DNA of 64,000 nucleotides from Montifringilla adamsi. Its lineage: Eukaryota; Chordata; Aves; Passeriformes; Passeridae. The DNA is taken from positions 4,083,609-4,147,608 of the forward strand of contig JAGGNK010008337.1 of assembly GCA_017590115.1 (NCBI GenBank), given 5' to 3'. The position numbers and the translations under genes are program-made. The notes under the pieces are model-generated. The model did not search any database and was not told where the DNA came from. It worked only from the letters and a program-made list of their open reading frames with translations. This document shows positions 20,449-31,527 of the stretch, one piece after another; within the stretch, counting starts at the first letter, position 1, and each line of letters begins with the position of its first letter.

Positions 20449-23114
20449 TAGTAATTTTAGCATTAAAAATAAGGAGCATGTTAAATTGCTTCATAATAGA
20501 TTTTAAAAGACCCAGACAACTGACATCTCAATATAAGCCTGAAATTAGAAGGAAATTTAGTATTTTGCTAAGCCATCCTTTGACCTTTCAGCCACTGCAC
20601 ACTGTACATTTAATTCAGAAGTTTTTTTACAGAATGGAATATAAAAATCATAAAGAACTTCTATATTGTATGACCACCTTAGATAAAAATAGAGCATTTT
20701 GTAGATACATAAAGCTGGCAAGAAGAATCCACAGAGGGAGATATTTAGGTACTGGAATGGGATAGGCAGGAAATAGCTGTTGATGACAGTGGTTTGCAAA
20801 ATCCTAAATAAAATGACCAAACATATCACTGTGGGTTTTTGCAGAAGAAAAATTACCTGTTGTAGAAAAATGCTTCAATAAGAAATTTTAAAGGGGGGTA
20901 GATTTGGATTTAAAAAATGGTATATGAGATGAACATAGGTAAGAATTGCAATTTTGTGTTCATCTCCAATTAAATACACAATTCAGCTGGTGTCACAGTG
21001 AATTGAACTCTCTACACTGAATGCAAGCCAAGGGGTCATGCAGTTAACAGTGGTGTCTGAAAGAGGTGTGAGTGAAAGAGGCTGTTCCCAGTTCTAGGGA
21101 ACCCAGGAATCCACCTTCTTTCAAGAAGCTTCATCAGGAATGCTATCTAATAAGTCTAATTATAATTTTTTAAATCCATCATTAATTACTTTTTAATGAC
21201 CTGTAGTTTTGCCTGTTAATTAGTTCATATATTTTAATACCAGTCTTTTTAGTGTAATGCTTTAAATAACTTGTGTTTTCTTGTTCTATAAGTTGTCAAA
21301 TTATTTTCCCAAAGGCAAAATAGGGATATCTTAAAAGCTTGTAATTGTTTCACCAGTATTTCCTGGAGAGAAAAGCTGTTTTCAGATGTAAATAATTTGA
21401 CAAATAACCAGGGGTAAAATCAGACATGAAAATGAATAGGATAATCCTGAGGGAGGGAGCTCAGAAGAGCAGAGGCTTGAACAGAAGTGACTCTACTGCA
21501 GCTGCATTCTTTGTGCTGTGTATTTTTTCATAACTAAGTCCACATACACTAATGGAAATCTCAAGGACAGTAATGTTCTCCACCCAGTTCATTATTTCCT
21601 GACCTTGGGAAGATCCACCTCCAGCTGGTGAGGAATGCCTCTCTAATGAGACATGCTAACATCAAAGGTGATGCAGGGCTCTGGAACTTAATAACCTCTC
21701 CTGAGCTCAGAAATCTGGGTCTCATGGCAGCACTGCCCAAGCTGCTGGGGTCAAGTGACATCCAGACTGCAAAACGTGGGTGAAACTAGGGAGGCACCAG
21801 CAAGGGTCCATGGCAAAGGACAGGGAGCCAATTACCTGGGACGTGGTGTTGTGTGAAGGAAAGTAAACTTAATGCCATAATAAAGCAAAACTGAGGCAAA
21901 TGGAGTTTTAAGAGGTTAAAAAGTCTTTCCCAGGGATAAAAATCCTCCGCTGTTTTGTGAAGCTGAATGGGGAGAGTGCTCCATGCTGAAGGAAAACACC
22001 AGAGAAGAAAAACAGCTCAACATTTCTGTACATCAGGGATGCGAGATGGCCTAGTGCTGTAGATACAATTCCAGTGTCTTGCTTTCCCAAGCCACAGATC
22101 TGCAGATCCGCAGGCAGCTGTGTCCGCTAACAATGAGCAGCCTGGGCTGCACTTTGCTCCTCATCAGAGGAAATGCAGAGCGTGCTCTGTAATTCATCTT
22201 TCTGACCCAGTTCATAAGAAACACTGCTCGTACTGGCAGGAGCTCGTCTGACAGAAGGCATGTCAGCAAGGGCTTTGCTCAGTCTCACTCCGCTGGCCAC
22301 AACAAAGTGAGTACCTCAGCTATTGTCCTGGTGACTGCTGCTCTTGCTGTAATGCTCAGTGCTTGCTTTTAGGAAAAGAACAATCTATTTCTTTTATATG
22401 CAGCAAATAACAAGGGGAAATTCACAAGCAGCGTTATTAGACAGTCTTGTAGTTCACGGATGACAGCTGGAAACAGGTAAATGTTCTATTGGCTAAGCAG
22501 GAAAAAGAGCTGAATTGTAATGCTAAGTTCAAATGATTTTTCTTTGAAAGGGAGTATTTCTCTGACACGCTTTTAAGAGTTTAAACCTATGGAAAATCTT
22601 AGGAATGGCTATTAAATTTAAAAATAAAGATAAATATTTGGTTTATTTCTGATCACGTCAGTTGGCCTGCCACAGTAACATTCTTCCTGCCTGTCCAACT
22701 GATTGAAGAGTAACAAGAAGCTGTAGGCTCCTCCCTCCTCAGATGAATCCCAGTATTAAATGTGACACTTTCACCAAATGTTTCACCTTTTAAGTACTGT
22801 CCATGTAGTCCTCAAAGGAAAGTATGAAGATGGCACACATAGGCAAGGCTAGAAGTGGTCAATAGCTGTTCTTGCAATGAACATTGTGCCTGACAGGAAA
22901 TTCTGATGAATTTGACACTGGTACCCATACAGGACATTCTTTGTCTGCTGTCTCTGTACTAATTTCTTGCTATTTGCCACAATTAGACACAAACTGTAAA
23001 ATGTCTGGGATCTGTAAAAAACCTTTAAGGGACAACATCAACTTTCCCCAAGCTCCTACTGTTTTCTTCTTAATTTTTTTTCACTCAAAATACCCAAATT
23101 TTGAGGTTACTTAC

Positions 23115-23174
23115 AATTTTCTCAGGAAGTTCCCTTAAAGTTGATGGGGAATTTTGGTCACGTCAGAACAGACA
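23115..23174 (-). other. Possible noncoding exon (strong splice signals)
   Basis: On the minus strand a pyrimidine-rich acceptor ending CTGCCACAG and a consensus donor GTAAGT bound 60 nt. All three frames contain a stop, so if it is an exon it is noncoding or from an untranslated region. Confidence 0.2.
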
Positions 23175-24718
23175 CTGTGGCAGGGAAGAAATCTTCAAGA
23201 ATTGTGGAATTTTCAGTTCTTTTTTAATGTTACAGAGGGATTTCCCCTTCTTTCCACTCCTGTGGAACAAAAAGTAACTTTTAGTCTGCTGTATTTGTGG
23301 CACCTTTAGGAATTCATAGCCACACTTAAAAAGGCTCAGCCCCTCAGTGCCCTTTCTCTTTATTGCCCCATCTTGATAGGGACTAGGGTTTGATAGGGAA
23401 ATGGGAATCTCTGGGAGCAAGCAGGACAAGGAAGGTGGCTGTCCTTGTCATTGGCTTGCAGTTTTCACCAGACACTGTCCTATCAAGCCAGCCCATACTC
23501 AGAACACTCCAGTTTTGGCTGTGGTTTCAAAACTCTGCTGTGCATCCCAAGCATCCACGCCTGGTCCCTGTTTTTCCCGTGTTCTGAAGTGCCATCAGGC
23601 CAAGGCTGTTAACCCAGCAGTGCTGACTGGGAGCCAGCAGAGCCAGCAGCGAGAGCCGTGTCACGTCTTTCCTCTGCTCGTGTGTGAGAGGAAGAGAAAA
23701 CCACTGCGTCTTGCATCAGCCAAAAAGGGAAGGTTGGTTGTCATCTACTGCCCAAACTGTCCCCTCCCTTGGCTCACTGCAGGCAGGGCTGACCAGAAAT
23801 GTTTTGACAAACCCTGACAAGGTAAGTGGGGCTCTACATGGTCACACTTTCCTGCTGTCTGCAGATTCAAGGCATCAGGTTTTTTCTGGATGTTCTTTTT
23901 CAATTTTTATTTTGCAATAGCAGGTACAGGAAATGATGCCACAAGCAAAAAAAAAACGTTCACTGAGAAGATGAAGTAACTCTGTAATTTGTAGATCTGG
24001 GATCTAGGCACAGATCATTTATAATTTCCATGTCTATGTAGAGTCTTTGTGATACATGGAGATGCAAAAGAAAGGAGATGGGGGTGCTTTACGTATACAG
24101 GAACAAACCTGGCTCTTCTAACAACAAGGTAATCTCTAAATCTGTTTGTTCAGAAGCAGCAGGTCACACCCTGTAGTAAATACTGAAGTGCTGTTCCAGA
24201 AAATGAGATGTGAAAGAACAAGATTGTCCTCTATGCATTTTTTCAAATTATAAAAAGGATATTTTTAAGTTCCAAAATATTCCTGAATATACATTCTTAG
24301 AACAGTTAGAACCATTAAAACTTCAGTTTTATAATGTTTCTTCTCTGTTTCTGGGTCAGCTAATTTCAGTGGTCAACTTCTTCAGCTTCTGGGATTGACC
24401 ACTGTAAGTGCAATCATCAAACTTTCTTTTAGGAGCCTTCCCAGGTAAAAAGTGCTAAAACAATGCAGCCAAATATATCACCAGCCACAGGTTACAGTAA
24501 AGTAGTCCTGTAGAGCTGTGACTTGTAAGTATTTCCTAGAACAATACTCCTGGGAGTCCTGACAGCTACACTGAAAATGAAAGCTTTCCGTATTCAGTTA
24601 AAGATCAGAGAAATAACTCGAAAGACAAACATTTTAATTCATTTTAAGGGTTGTCTGTCAAACAAGGGCTGAGCAATCAAAGGCTGACAGCTTCCTGTCC
24701 TAGGGCAAGTTGTCTCAC

Positions 24719-24815
24719 CTCGCTGAGGTGGCTGCAGTCCAGGTTCTTCTGGCTCTGACTCCACTGCAAACATCTGCCCTGGCAGCGGTTCATCCTGGTC
24801 GGTGTCTGTGTGTAC
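24719..24815 (-). other. Possible exon of an unrecognised minus-strand transcript
   Basis: 97 nt bounded on the minus strand by TCCTTTCAG and donor GTGAGA. One frame is an acidic peptide (VHTDTDQDEPLPGQMF ... EPEEPGLQPPQR); a second frame is also open, so the reading is ambiguous. In the first frame the end phase (one base over) would join the exon-like segment at 19227-19046. No family is recognised. Confidence 0.25.
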
Positions 24816-26349
24816 CTGAAAGGAGGTAAATGTTCTCACACTTGGTGGCACAAAGTGGGACCTACTTAGAGGAAACTTTAGAGTTTCTTCACAGGTTTTC
24901 AAGGTTCTTACTCTTGGGGGGAAAAAAAAAAAAGAAAACAAAACCCAACCCAAACCAAAACTGAAAACAAAACTCTTCTGACTGCGTCTGGACACATTCT
25001 CTGAAATTTTATCTTGTACTAATCTCCAGTTCAAACAGGGAAGTGTAAATCATTTGAGGTAAAACAGCTGACAGTACATTTCATATCTAAAATGTAGCAG
25101 TCTTTCTGCAGGAAAGGTGATCAACAGCCATGCTGAGCACACAGGCCAACTGCATGATGTGGATGGAAGCAAAAGCATCTAAAACTATTTAATTCAATTT
25201 TTAATGCTAGGGAATCTCAGATTAAAATGGTTTCTGTGAGCCAGCTGCTGTTACTACTACATGGGCTATCAGCTTCTACTGGCTGGGCTCTAATTCCTAG
25301 AAATTGCTTTATGCCAAAGTCATTACTGCCTAATTAGAGCCCACAAGAAACAAGGGGATGAGCCAGGGAAGTTCCATGGCATTGTGGGCACAGTCGCATG
25401 TTTACAGACTGCTGCCAGACACAGGGAGCACAGCGGTTGGTTGGTCAGGCTTGTACAAAAATGCTTTTGTGGCTGCCTTTAAGGGCTGGGAATTTATTGG
25501 CAGTTATTTCACCCATGGATCACCAGGTTCTCATTCAGAACCAAGACTGCAGGGTTTTCCTTTGCCCTTCCTTATTTCTTTTGTTTCACAGGAGGGCTGA
25601 GTTCACTCTAGAGATCTGGTTTGGGAGGGAAAGTCCTGATTTTTGGTGAAAAAATAAAGCTGTGAGAATCAAGTCATTTAACTATGCAACATTGTCTAAA
25701 TTTAAAAAAAAAATCATTAGAATGCAAAAGACAGACTAATATTGCAAGGTCCATAATTTATTTTTCTGATCTGTTACTTAGGCATCCTGGGAAACAAGTC
25801 AAGATTGGAATTGGGTTTTTTCCCAATCTTGGACATTAGGAAAAATGTATATCCAGTATTTGGATTTAAAAAAAACCCCTATCTGTTTAGCTTTTACTTG
25901 ATTTTTTTCAAAAGCACTTAATTTCAGTCATTCTATTGCAATGTTTTGTGGGATTTTTCTTTTTTTCTTTTTTTTTTTTTTTTAATTAGGGGTGCAAAAC
26001 TAAAGGTATTTGAAAAAATGCTGCTGCAGTTTAATTTATACCACACAGAAGAGAAGCTGGATTTAGTTTGAGATTTTGTAAAATGCTTTGCCAATGAACC
26101 ACATAATGTATTAAGGAGATATATCCATGCATATTAATGAAGGATTGAATACTGAAAGCACAAGAAGCAGGAGAAGGCTCAGGGAAGGGACAATGATCAG
26201 GCCAAAACACTGCTTGTCATGCTCTGATTCCCACAAAATCCTTCCAGAAAGTTGAATTTTACCTTAATATGGGTGTGTCTGGATTCCACCCTCTGAGGAG
26301 AAAACCTGCCCTGCTTCTGGATTCCACTTCCTGAGGGTATGAGTTTTTC

Positions 26350-27600
26350 TCCTCACAGGCACCTTTATTCTCAAAAAGGGAAATGGGAGAACATCTCAGT
26401 TCTGCACTGAGGTTTTTCCCCAAAGGAGAATGAAAGAGCATCTTTTCCTCCCACGCTTTTCCCCTCATGGATACCTTTACTCCTGAAACGGACAATGGAA
26501 AGTTATCTCTCTCCCACACCGAGCTTTTCCCTCATGGCTACCTTCATTCCCCGAGAGGGGAATGGAAGAGCGTCTCCTTCCCACCCTTCTCCCCTCACGG
26601 GCATCTTCATTCCACATAAGGGGATTGGAAAAGGATTTTCCTCCCTCCCTTGCTGAGTTTTCCCCTTACGGGCACCTTTATTCCCCCAGGGGGAATCGAA
26701 GAGCCTCTCCCTTCCTCCTTCTCTCCCTCCCGTGCTTTTTACCCCACGGGCACCTTTATTTTCCTAAAGGAGATGGAGAATATCCCTCCCGTGCCAAGTT
26801 TTTTCTCCCACCGGCACCTTTATTCCCGAAGGGGGGAATGGAAGAGCATTTCCCTCCCTCACACGCTTTGCCCCCTTTATTCCCCAAAGGGGAAAGGAAG
26901 AGCATCTCCTTCCCGCCCTTCTCCCCTCATGGGCACCTTCATTCCCCAAGAGGTGATTGGAAGAGCCTTCCCTCCCGTGCTTTTTCCTTCCCTCACAGGC
27001 ACCTTTATTGCCCCAAAAGGTAATGGGAGAGCATCTCCCTCTCTCCCTCAGGTGTTTTTCCCTTTACGGGCCCGTTTATTCTCCTAAGAGAAATGGACAA
27101 TATCCCTCCTGCGCTGAGTTTTCCCCTCACAAGGCACCTTTATTCCCTAGGGAATATTCCCTCCCTCACACGCTTTTCCCCTCACGGGTGCCCTCCCCAA
27201 AGGGAAGAGCATCTCTTTCCCGCCCTTTTCCCCACATGGGCACCTTCATAGCACAAGGTGACTGGAAGAGCCTCTCTCTCCCTTTCTCACGTGCTTTTTC
27301 CCCTTACGGGCATATTTATTCTTCCGGGATGAGTTTTCCCCTCGCGGGCACCTTTATTCCTCAAAGGAGAATGAAAGAGCATCCTCCCCTTCTACACTTT
27401 TTGCCTCACGGGCACCTTTATTCTCCTAAGGGAAATGGAGAATATCCCTCCCGCGCTGAGTTTTCCCCTCACGCGCATCTTTATTCCACAAGAGGGGAAT
27501 GGAACAGCATCTCTCTCACGGGCACCTCTGTTCCCCCAAAAGGGGGATTGAAAGAGCATTATCATCCCTCAGGGACACCTTTATTCCCGGAGCGGGGAAG
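26350..27600. repeat. GC-rich nested minisatellite upstream of CCDC88A
   Basis: About 19 degenerate head-to-tail units of about 65 bp. Each has a core like CTCACGGGCACCTTTATTCC, a short inverted repeat (TTCCCC near GGGGAA), then GGAAGAGCATCTCC and a pyrimidine stretch. Sub-variants recur at longer spacing: TATCCCT-type units at 26781, 27101 and 27443, and TCTCCTTCCC-type units at 26573, 26905 and 27212. This gives a higher-order period of about 310-340 bp. The array abuts the CCDC88A CpG island. It stays free of stop codons over long frames, but these are not genes. Confidence 0.88.
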
Positions 27601-28330
27601 GGACGAGGCTCTCTCCCCCTCGCCACACCGAAGGCTGAGCGGTGCCCGCAGCCGCATCGCGCGCGCGCGCGCCGGGCGCGAGTCCTGCAGCGGTTTCGCC
27701 GCGGCCCCGCCCCTTTCCAATCGCGCCGCCATCCCCGAGCGGCGGCGGAGGGATACCCGGCTCGGGGCGGCGGAGGGATCCGCACGCAGGAGCGGGCGGC
27801 CGGGCAGGGAGGGCGAGAGGCAGGCAGGGAGGGAAGGAGGACGAGGACGAGGCGAGCGATGCGGCGCGGCCGCGCTGGCTGAGGCGAGGTGGCCCCGCAG
27901 TTCGGGTGGACGGGGGTGGGGAGCGGAGCGGAGCTGGTGCCGCGGAAGCGGTGGCGGAGCGGCAGGAGAACAGCTGGGGAGGGGTCGGGGGGCGCTCCGG
28001 GAGCGGCGAGGGGAGAGCGGAGCCTGAGGGGAGCGGCCAGCGCGGGGGAAGGGCGAGGCTGCGGGGCCGGGAGGCGTGTGCCGGTCCTGCCGCTCTCTGG
28101 CGTCGTAGTTCAGTGGAAAAGGGAAGGGATAGAAAAGGGAACTGATTTAAAATAGCCCCCGATCCCTCCGGGGGCCGGTTCCCTGTCGGTGCCATTGCGG
28201 GGGGGCAGCGGGGCTCTGGTGCAGCCGCAGCCCGGGGCTGCGAGAGGGGCGGGGGTCGCTGCCCTCGCTGCTCCCCTCGCCCGGGCTTGGGGCTTTTTTT
28301 GTGGGGAAGGGGCAGGATGAGCTTGCGGAG
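27600..28330. promoter_or_regulatory. CpG island promoter of CCDC88A
   Basis: Very high G+C and CpG density, including a GC dinucleotide run near 27658-27671, ending about 420 bp before the CCDC88A start codon. No TATA box is evident. It probably contains the transcription start; the exact site cannot be read from sequence. G runs at 28198-28252 could fold as a G-quadruplex in the leader. Confidence 0.85.
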
Positions 28331-28752
28331 TTTCGCTGGAATTTCTCCTTCCTTTCTGAGGCGCTGCCGCTGCTGAAGCAGATTTTTCCTTCCTCTCTTT
28401 TTTTTTTTTTTTTTTTTTTGTCTGATGCAGAATCCCAGTAGCTAGGCAGCCTCCCTCTTTTCTTTCCTTCCTTCCTTCCTTCCACCTCTTCGCTATGTAG
28501 GAAGGGAGAGGCATCAATGGAAAGGCTGAAATACGCGTAGATGGACTTTCGGATGCATTTTTTCTTGAAAGAGGACGATAAATCACGCTTGCCAGTGCAC
28601 TGACTTTTGTTGGTGTTGCATCGCTTGGTAAAAATGGGGTTCACTCGCTCCAGCTGAATCCTTGGAGCATTCCAGAGAGTTGCTGCAGTGAAGGACTTAT
28701 CTTTATTTTTTGCATCAGAGGAGCTGCATTGATGTTAACCATTTTTTTGTAA
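28317..28752 (+). promoter_or_regulatory. Cluster of upstream start codons in the CCDC88A leader
   Basis: If the leader is unspliced here, upstream ATGs occur at 28317, 28425, 28495 (immediately followed by TAG), 28517, 28541, 28634 and 28732. Their reading frames end at 28376, 28445, 28500, 28540, 28603, 28657 and 28752, so none overlaps the main frame. The one at 28634 has the favourable context AAAATGG. The last ends one base before the main ATG. Such an arrangement usually lowers translation and allows reinitiation. Confidence 0.6.
28398..28419. repeat. T homopolymer, 22 bases
   Basis: Uninterrupted T run in the probable CCDC88A leader, followed at 28466-28482 by a short CTTC/TTCC repeat. 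Confidence 0.9.
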
Positions 28753-28753
28753 A

Positions 28754-28816
28754 ATGGAGAACGAGATCTTCACACCCCTTTTGGAGCAGTTCATGTCGAG
28801 CCCTCTTGTCACCTGG
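28754..28816 (+). CDS. CCDC88A: CCDC88A exon 1 (residues 1-21)
   Basis: 63 coding nt from ATG to donor GTAAGC, phase 0. Encodes [16 protein letters not shown] then PLVTW, the start of the Hook domain. Confidence 0.97.
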
Positions 28817-31483
28817 GTAAGCGTTCATTTTCCCCTCACACGTTCCTGGTGTTATTTGCTCATTGTTTGAGAAGAGCCTTGCGGCAGGGGAGCGAGGTGG
28901 ACTCGGTGTCACGGAGCTGCTGCTGGTTCTGTTCCAGGTGAAGACGTTCGGACCGCTGGCTGGAGGAAATGGGACCAACCTGGAGGAATATGTGGCGCTG
29001 GTGGATGGAGTGTATCTGAACGAAGTCATGCTGCAAATGTGAGTGTGGGCAAGCGCTGCCTTGGGGTAATTTTTTGCTGGTTTGTTTCTCTTGTATTTTT
29101 TTGCTGCCTTATGAAAAATCCTTTTCCCCATCTCCCCTTATTGACCTTGGTAAATTACTTTCATTTGTGCGTGACCCGGTCATGTGGTGACTTAAGAGGA
29201 GACTTGGGATTGTGGCAGATCCCGACTCCACACAGCTGAATGTCCGAGCAATGTATTTGCAGGATGTATAGTGTGATACAGGCTGAATCATCATTGTAGA
29301 ACTTACTGGAAAACGGGATGACTGTAAATAGTTTCCCAGATTTCCACTGAGAGGCATAAAAAAGGTTCATCCTGCTGTAAGTCGTGCTCATAAAGAAAAT
29401 TTTTAATAAATTCGCTTGGCTAATGAGGTTCTAATCCATATCTTGGTGCACGTGACGTGCAACTTAAGGATGGCATGCAACTCACACAGGGCTGTTCACT
29501 GAGCAAAAGGGCTGCCCTGAAACTCCTTCCTCTTCATTTTCCACACTTCCTAATTAGAGTAGATAGCAGTTGAGCAGTAAAGCTGATGCTTTAATTGTGA
29601 GTGTAGAGTGTTTTCTGGCTATAGCCAACAGAAGAAACGTTTTTGCATGGGGTTATAAACTGTTTATTGAAAACTCTGGTTGTCAGAAAAAATCCTTTAC
29701 AGTGGCTCTCTGTTAATCATAATTTTGACTGGAATGTTGCCCACTACTGTCATGCTGGAGAGTAACACTTGTCAGGTGTCTAGTCATATAATCATAAAAG
29801 TGTTACTAGTGCAAAAATTTCTACATAATTTTTTTTTTTTTTTTTTGGTATTTTGAGTCCCTGCAGATAAATTCATCCATTTTCTGTGTAGGTATGAAAA
29901 GCTGTGGGCTTATGGCCGGCTGGGTACATCCATCAGTGAGTGAGCAGCTTGTGTTGGCAGCTGTTCCTCAGGAACACTGCTCAGGGATGGGCATCCTCTT
30001 GTTCTGTTTATAGTTTTTATTCATATTTAGTGCTTTAAAAGTTATTACCCTTGGTGTTCAGCTTGTGTAACTAATCTGTGTCAAAAGAGCAACACTTTAC
30101 CACGTAGAAGTGTGAATTCACAGCCTTTTGAAACCAGTATTTTCTTTGTCACCTATTTCTGTACGACTAAGGCTCCCAAATATTCACTTCTAATATTTAC
30201 TCTGATGTTGAAAAACATGGAAAACTCGGTGGAATGGAACTTATTGAAGAAAAAAAAATTCTGGGTGGAATCTGGCACACTTTAATAAGAATTTTAAGTG
30301 ATGCATTTCACTGAAGAATAGTATTTTTATTTTATGACTTCTTTTTTTTTCTTGGGTTGCACAAAGTAAGTAGATTGTCAGCTGTGGCCACTCATTTGAT
30401 ATGTAGAACTTCTATGGGATAAAAAAGTTTGACAGCTGGAAGGCAAATTTAGCAGTGGAACAAGGTGATTTTGAAGAATATGGTCTTAAACTTTTTTTTT
30501 CAGTCAATTTTTTAATATGAGTATAAATTGATGCATGTATGTAAAATGGAAAACTGTGGAGAAGGAACATTCCCATGCCTGAGGCACTGTGTGTCGAATT
30601 TGGCTGTGACTTTGTGCATCCTTGACCCCATGCCATGATTACTGTACTTAGGAAGCATTGGGTGTGTGTGTGTAAAAAATACACACTGGAGATGTAAATT
30701 TAATAAAATTATATATTTTGGTATTCAGAACAGTGAAAACTACCTCAAACTGGAGGTGTGTGGAAAAGCATTGGTGTAAAAATAAAATTAATTTTAGAAA
30801 TATGTCACTGTAGTGGAAGGTCTTTTGGGAGCTGAGATGTATCACGGCTGGTTACTGCTTAGAATTGCCTCTTAGAACTCTGTTCATATTTTGGGAAAGT
30901 TCAGTTTGTTTTGGGTTTTGTGCCAGGGTTGAAATAGGGGAAAAATTGTTTCATGTTTCGCAGTGTGGTCGTGTCTGTGGTGAAGTCACTGTGGAAACCT
31001 GTGTTAACTTTTAGTCCTGTTCACTTTGAATATCCACCTATTAAGCAAGTGTCTTCATTTGCAAAAGCACTTCCAGGATGCAGCTCTAACTAATCATCAA
31101 TACACATTATTTCCTGTGTTTTTCCATTTTTATTTCTCTTTTATTTTCCTTTCATTCATTACTACCATATATTGAGGATATGTGGCAGAAAAATTTGTGT
31201 CATGTGACTTCAAAAGAGGGGTGTTTTTCTTCAGAATGTTGGGCTTGGGGAAGTTTTTTTTGGTTGTTTGGCTTGGTTTTTTTTAAAGCTCAGTGACTTC
31301 ACTTGAGAGCTGGAGGTCTGTGGTTAGGAGCTATGGCAGTGGGGGCTGTTAGAGGTGCTGTGGTCCTGCTGCATATGGACTTTAATGCCTACTTTTTTCT
31401 TGCCAAATGTTGAAAGGACAAATTCTGTGACCATAAAAGTGAGTGTTAATATTGGATTAGGCATGGTTTGTAAACAGTCACAC

Positions 31484-31527
<44 letters not shown>

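Larger units (their letters stand above)
20449..26349. other. Intergenic DNA, middle part
   Basis: Mostly AT-rich sequence without a recognisable gene. CpG-containing islets occur near 22080-22270 and 24720-24815. Two segments with good minus-strand splice signals (23115-23174 and 24719-24815) are listed separately. T and A runs lie near 24920 and 25970. Confidence 0.55.

Noticed and set aside
26562..28027. Open frames of 145-356 codons across the minisatellite and CpG island
   Set aside because: They arise because the repeat unit lacks stops in some frames and the island is GC-rich. The unit length is not a fixed multiple of three, so the repeated peptide changes frame between units.
27581..28195. 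Minus-strand 204-codon frame over the CCDC88A promoter
   Set aside because: Low-complexity Pro/Ala/Arg/Ser composition in a CpG island and no splice or start context; a composition artefact.
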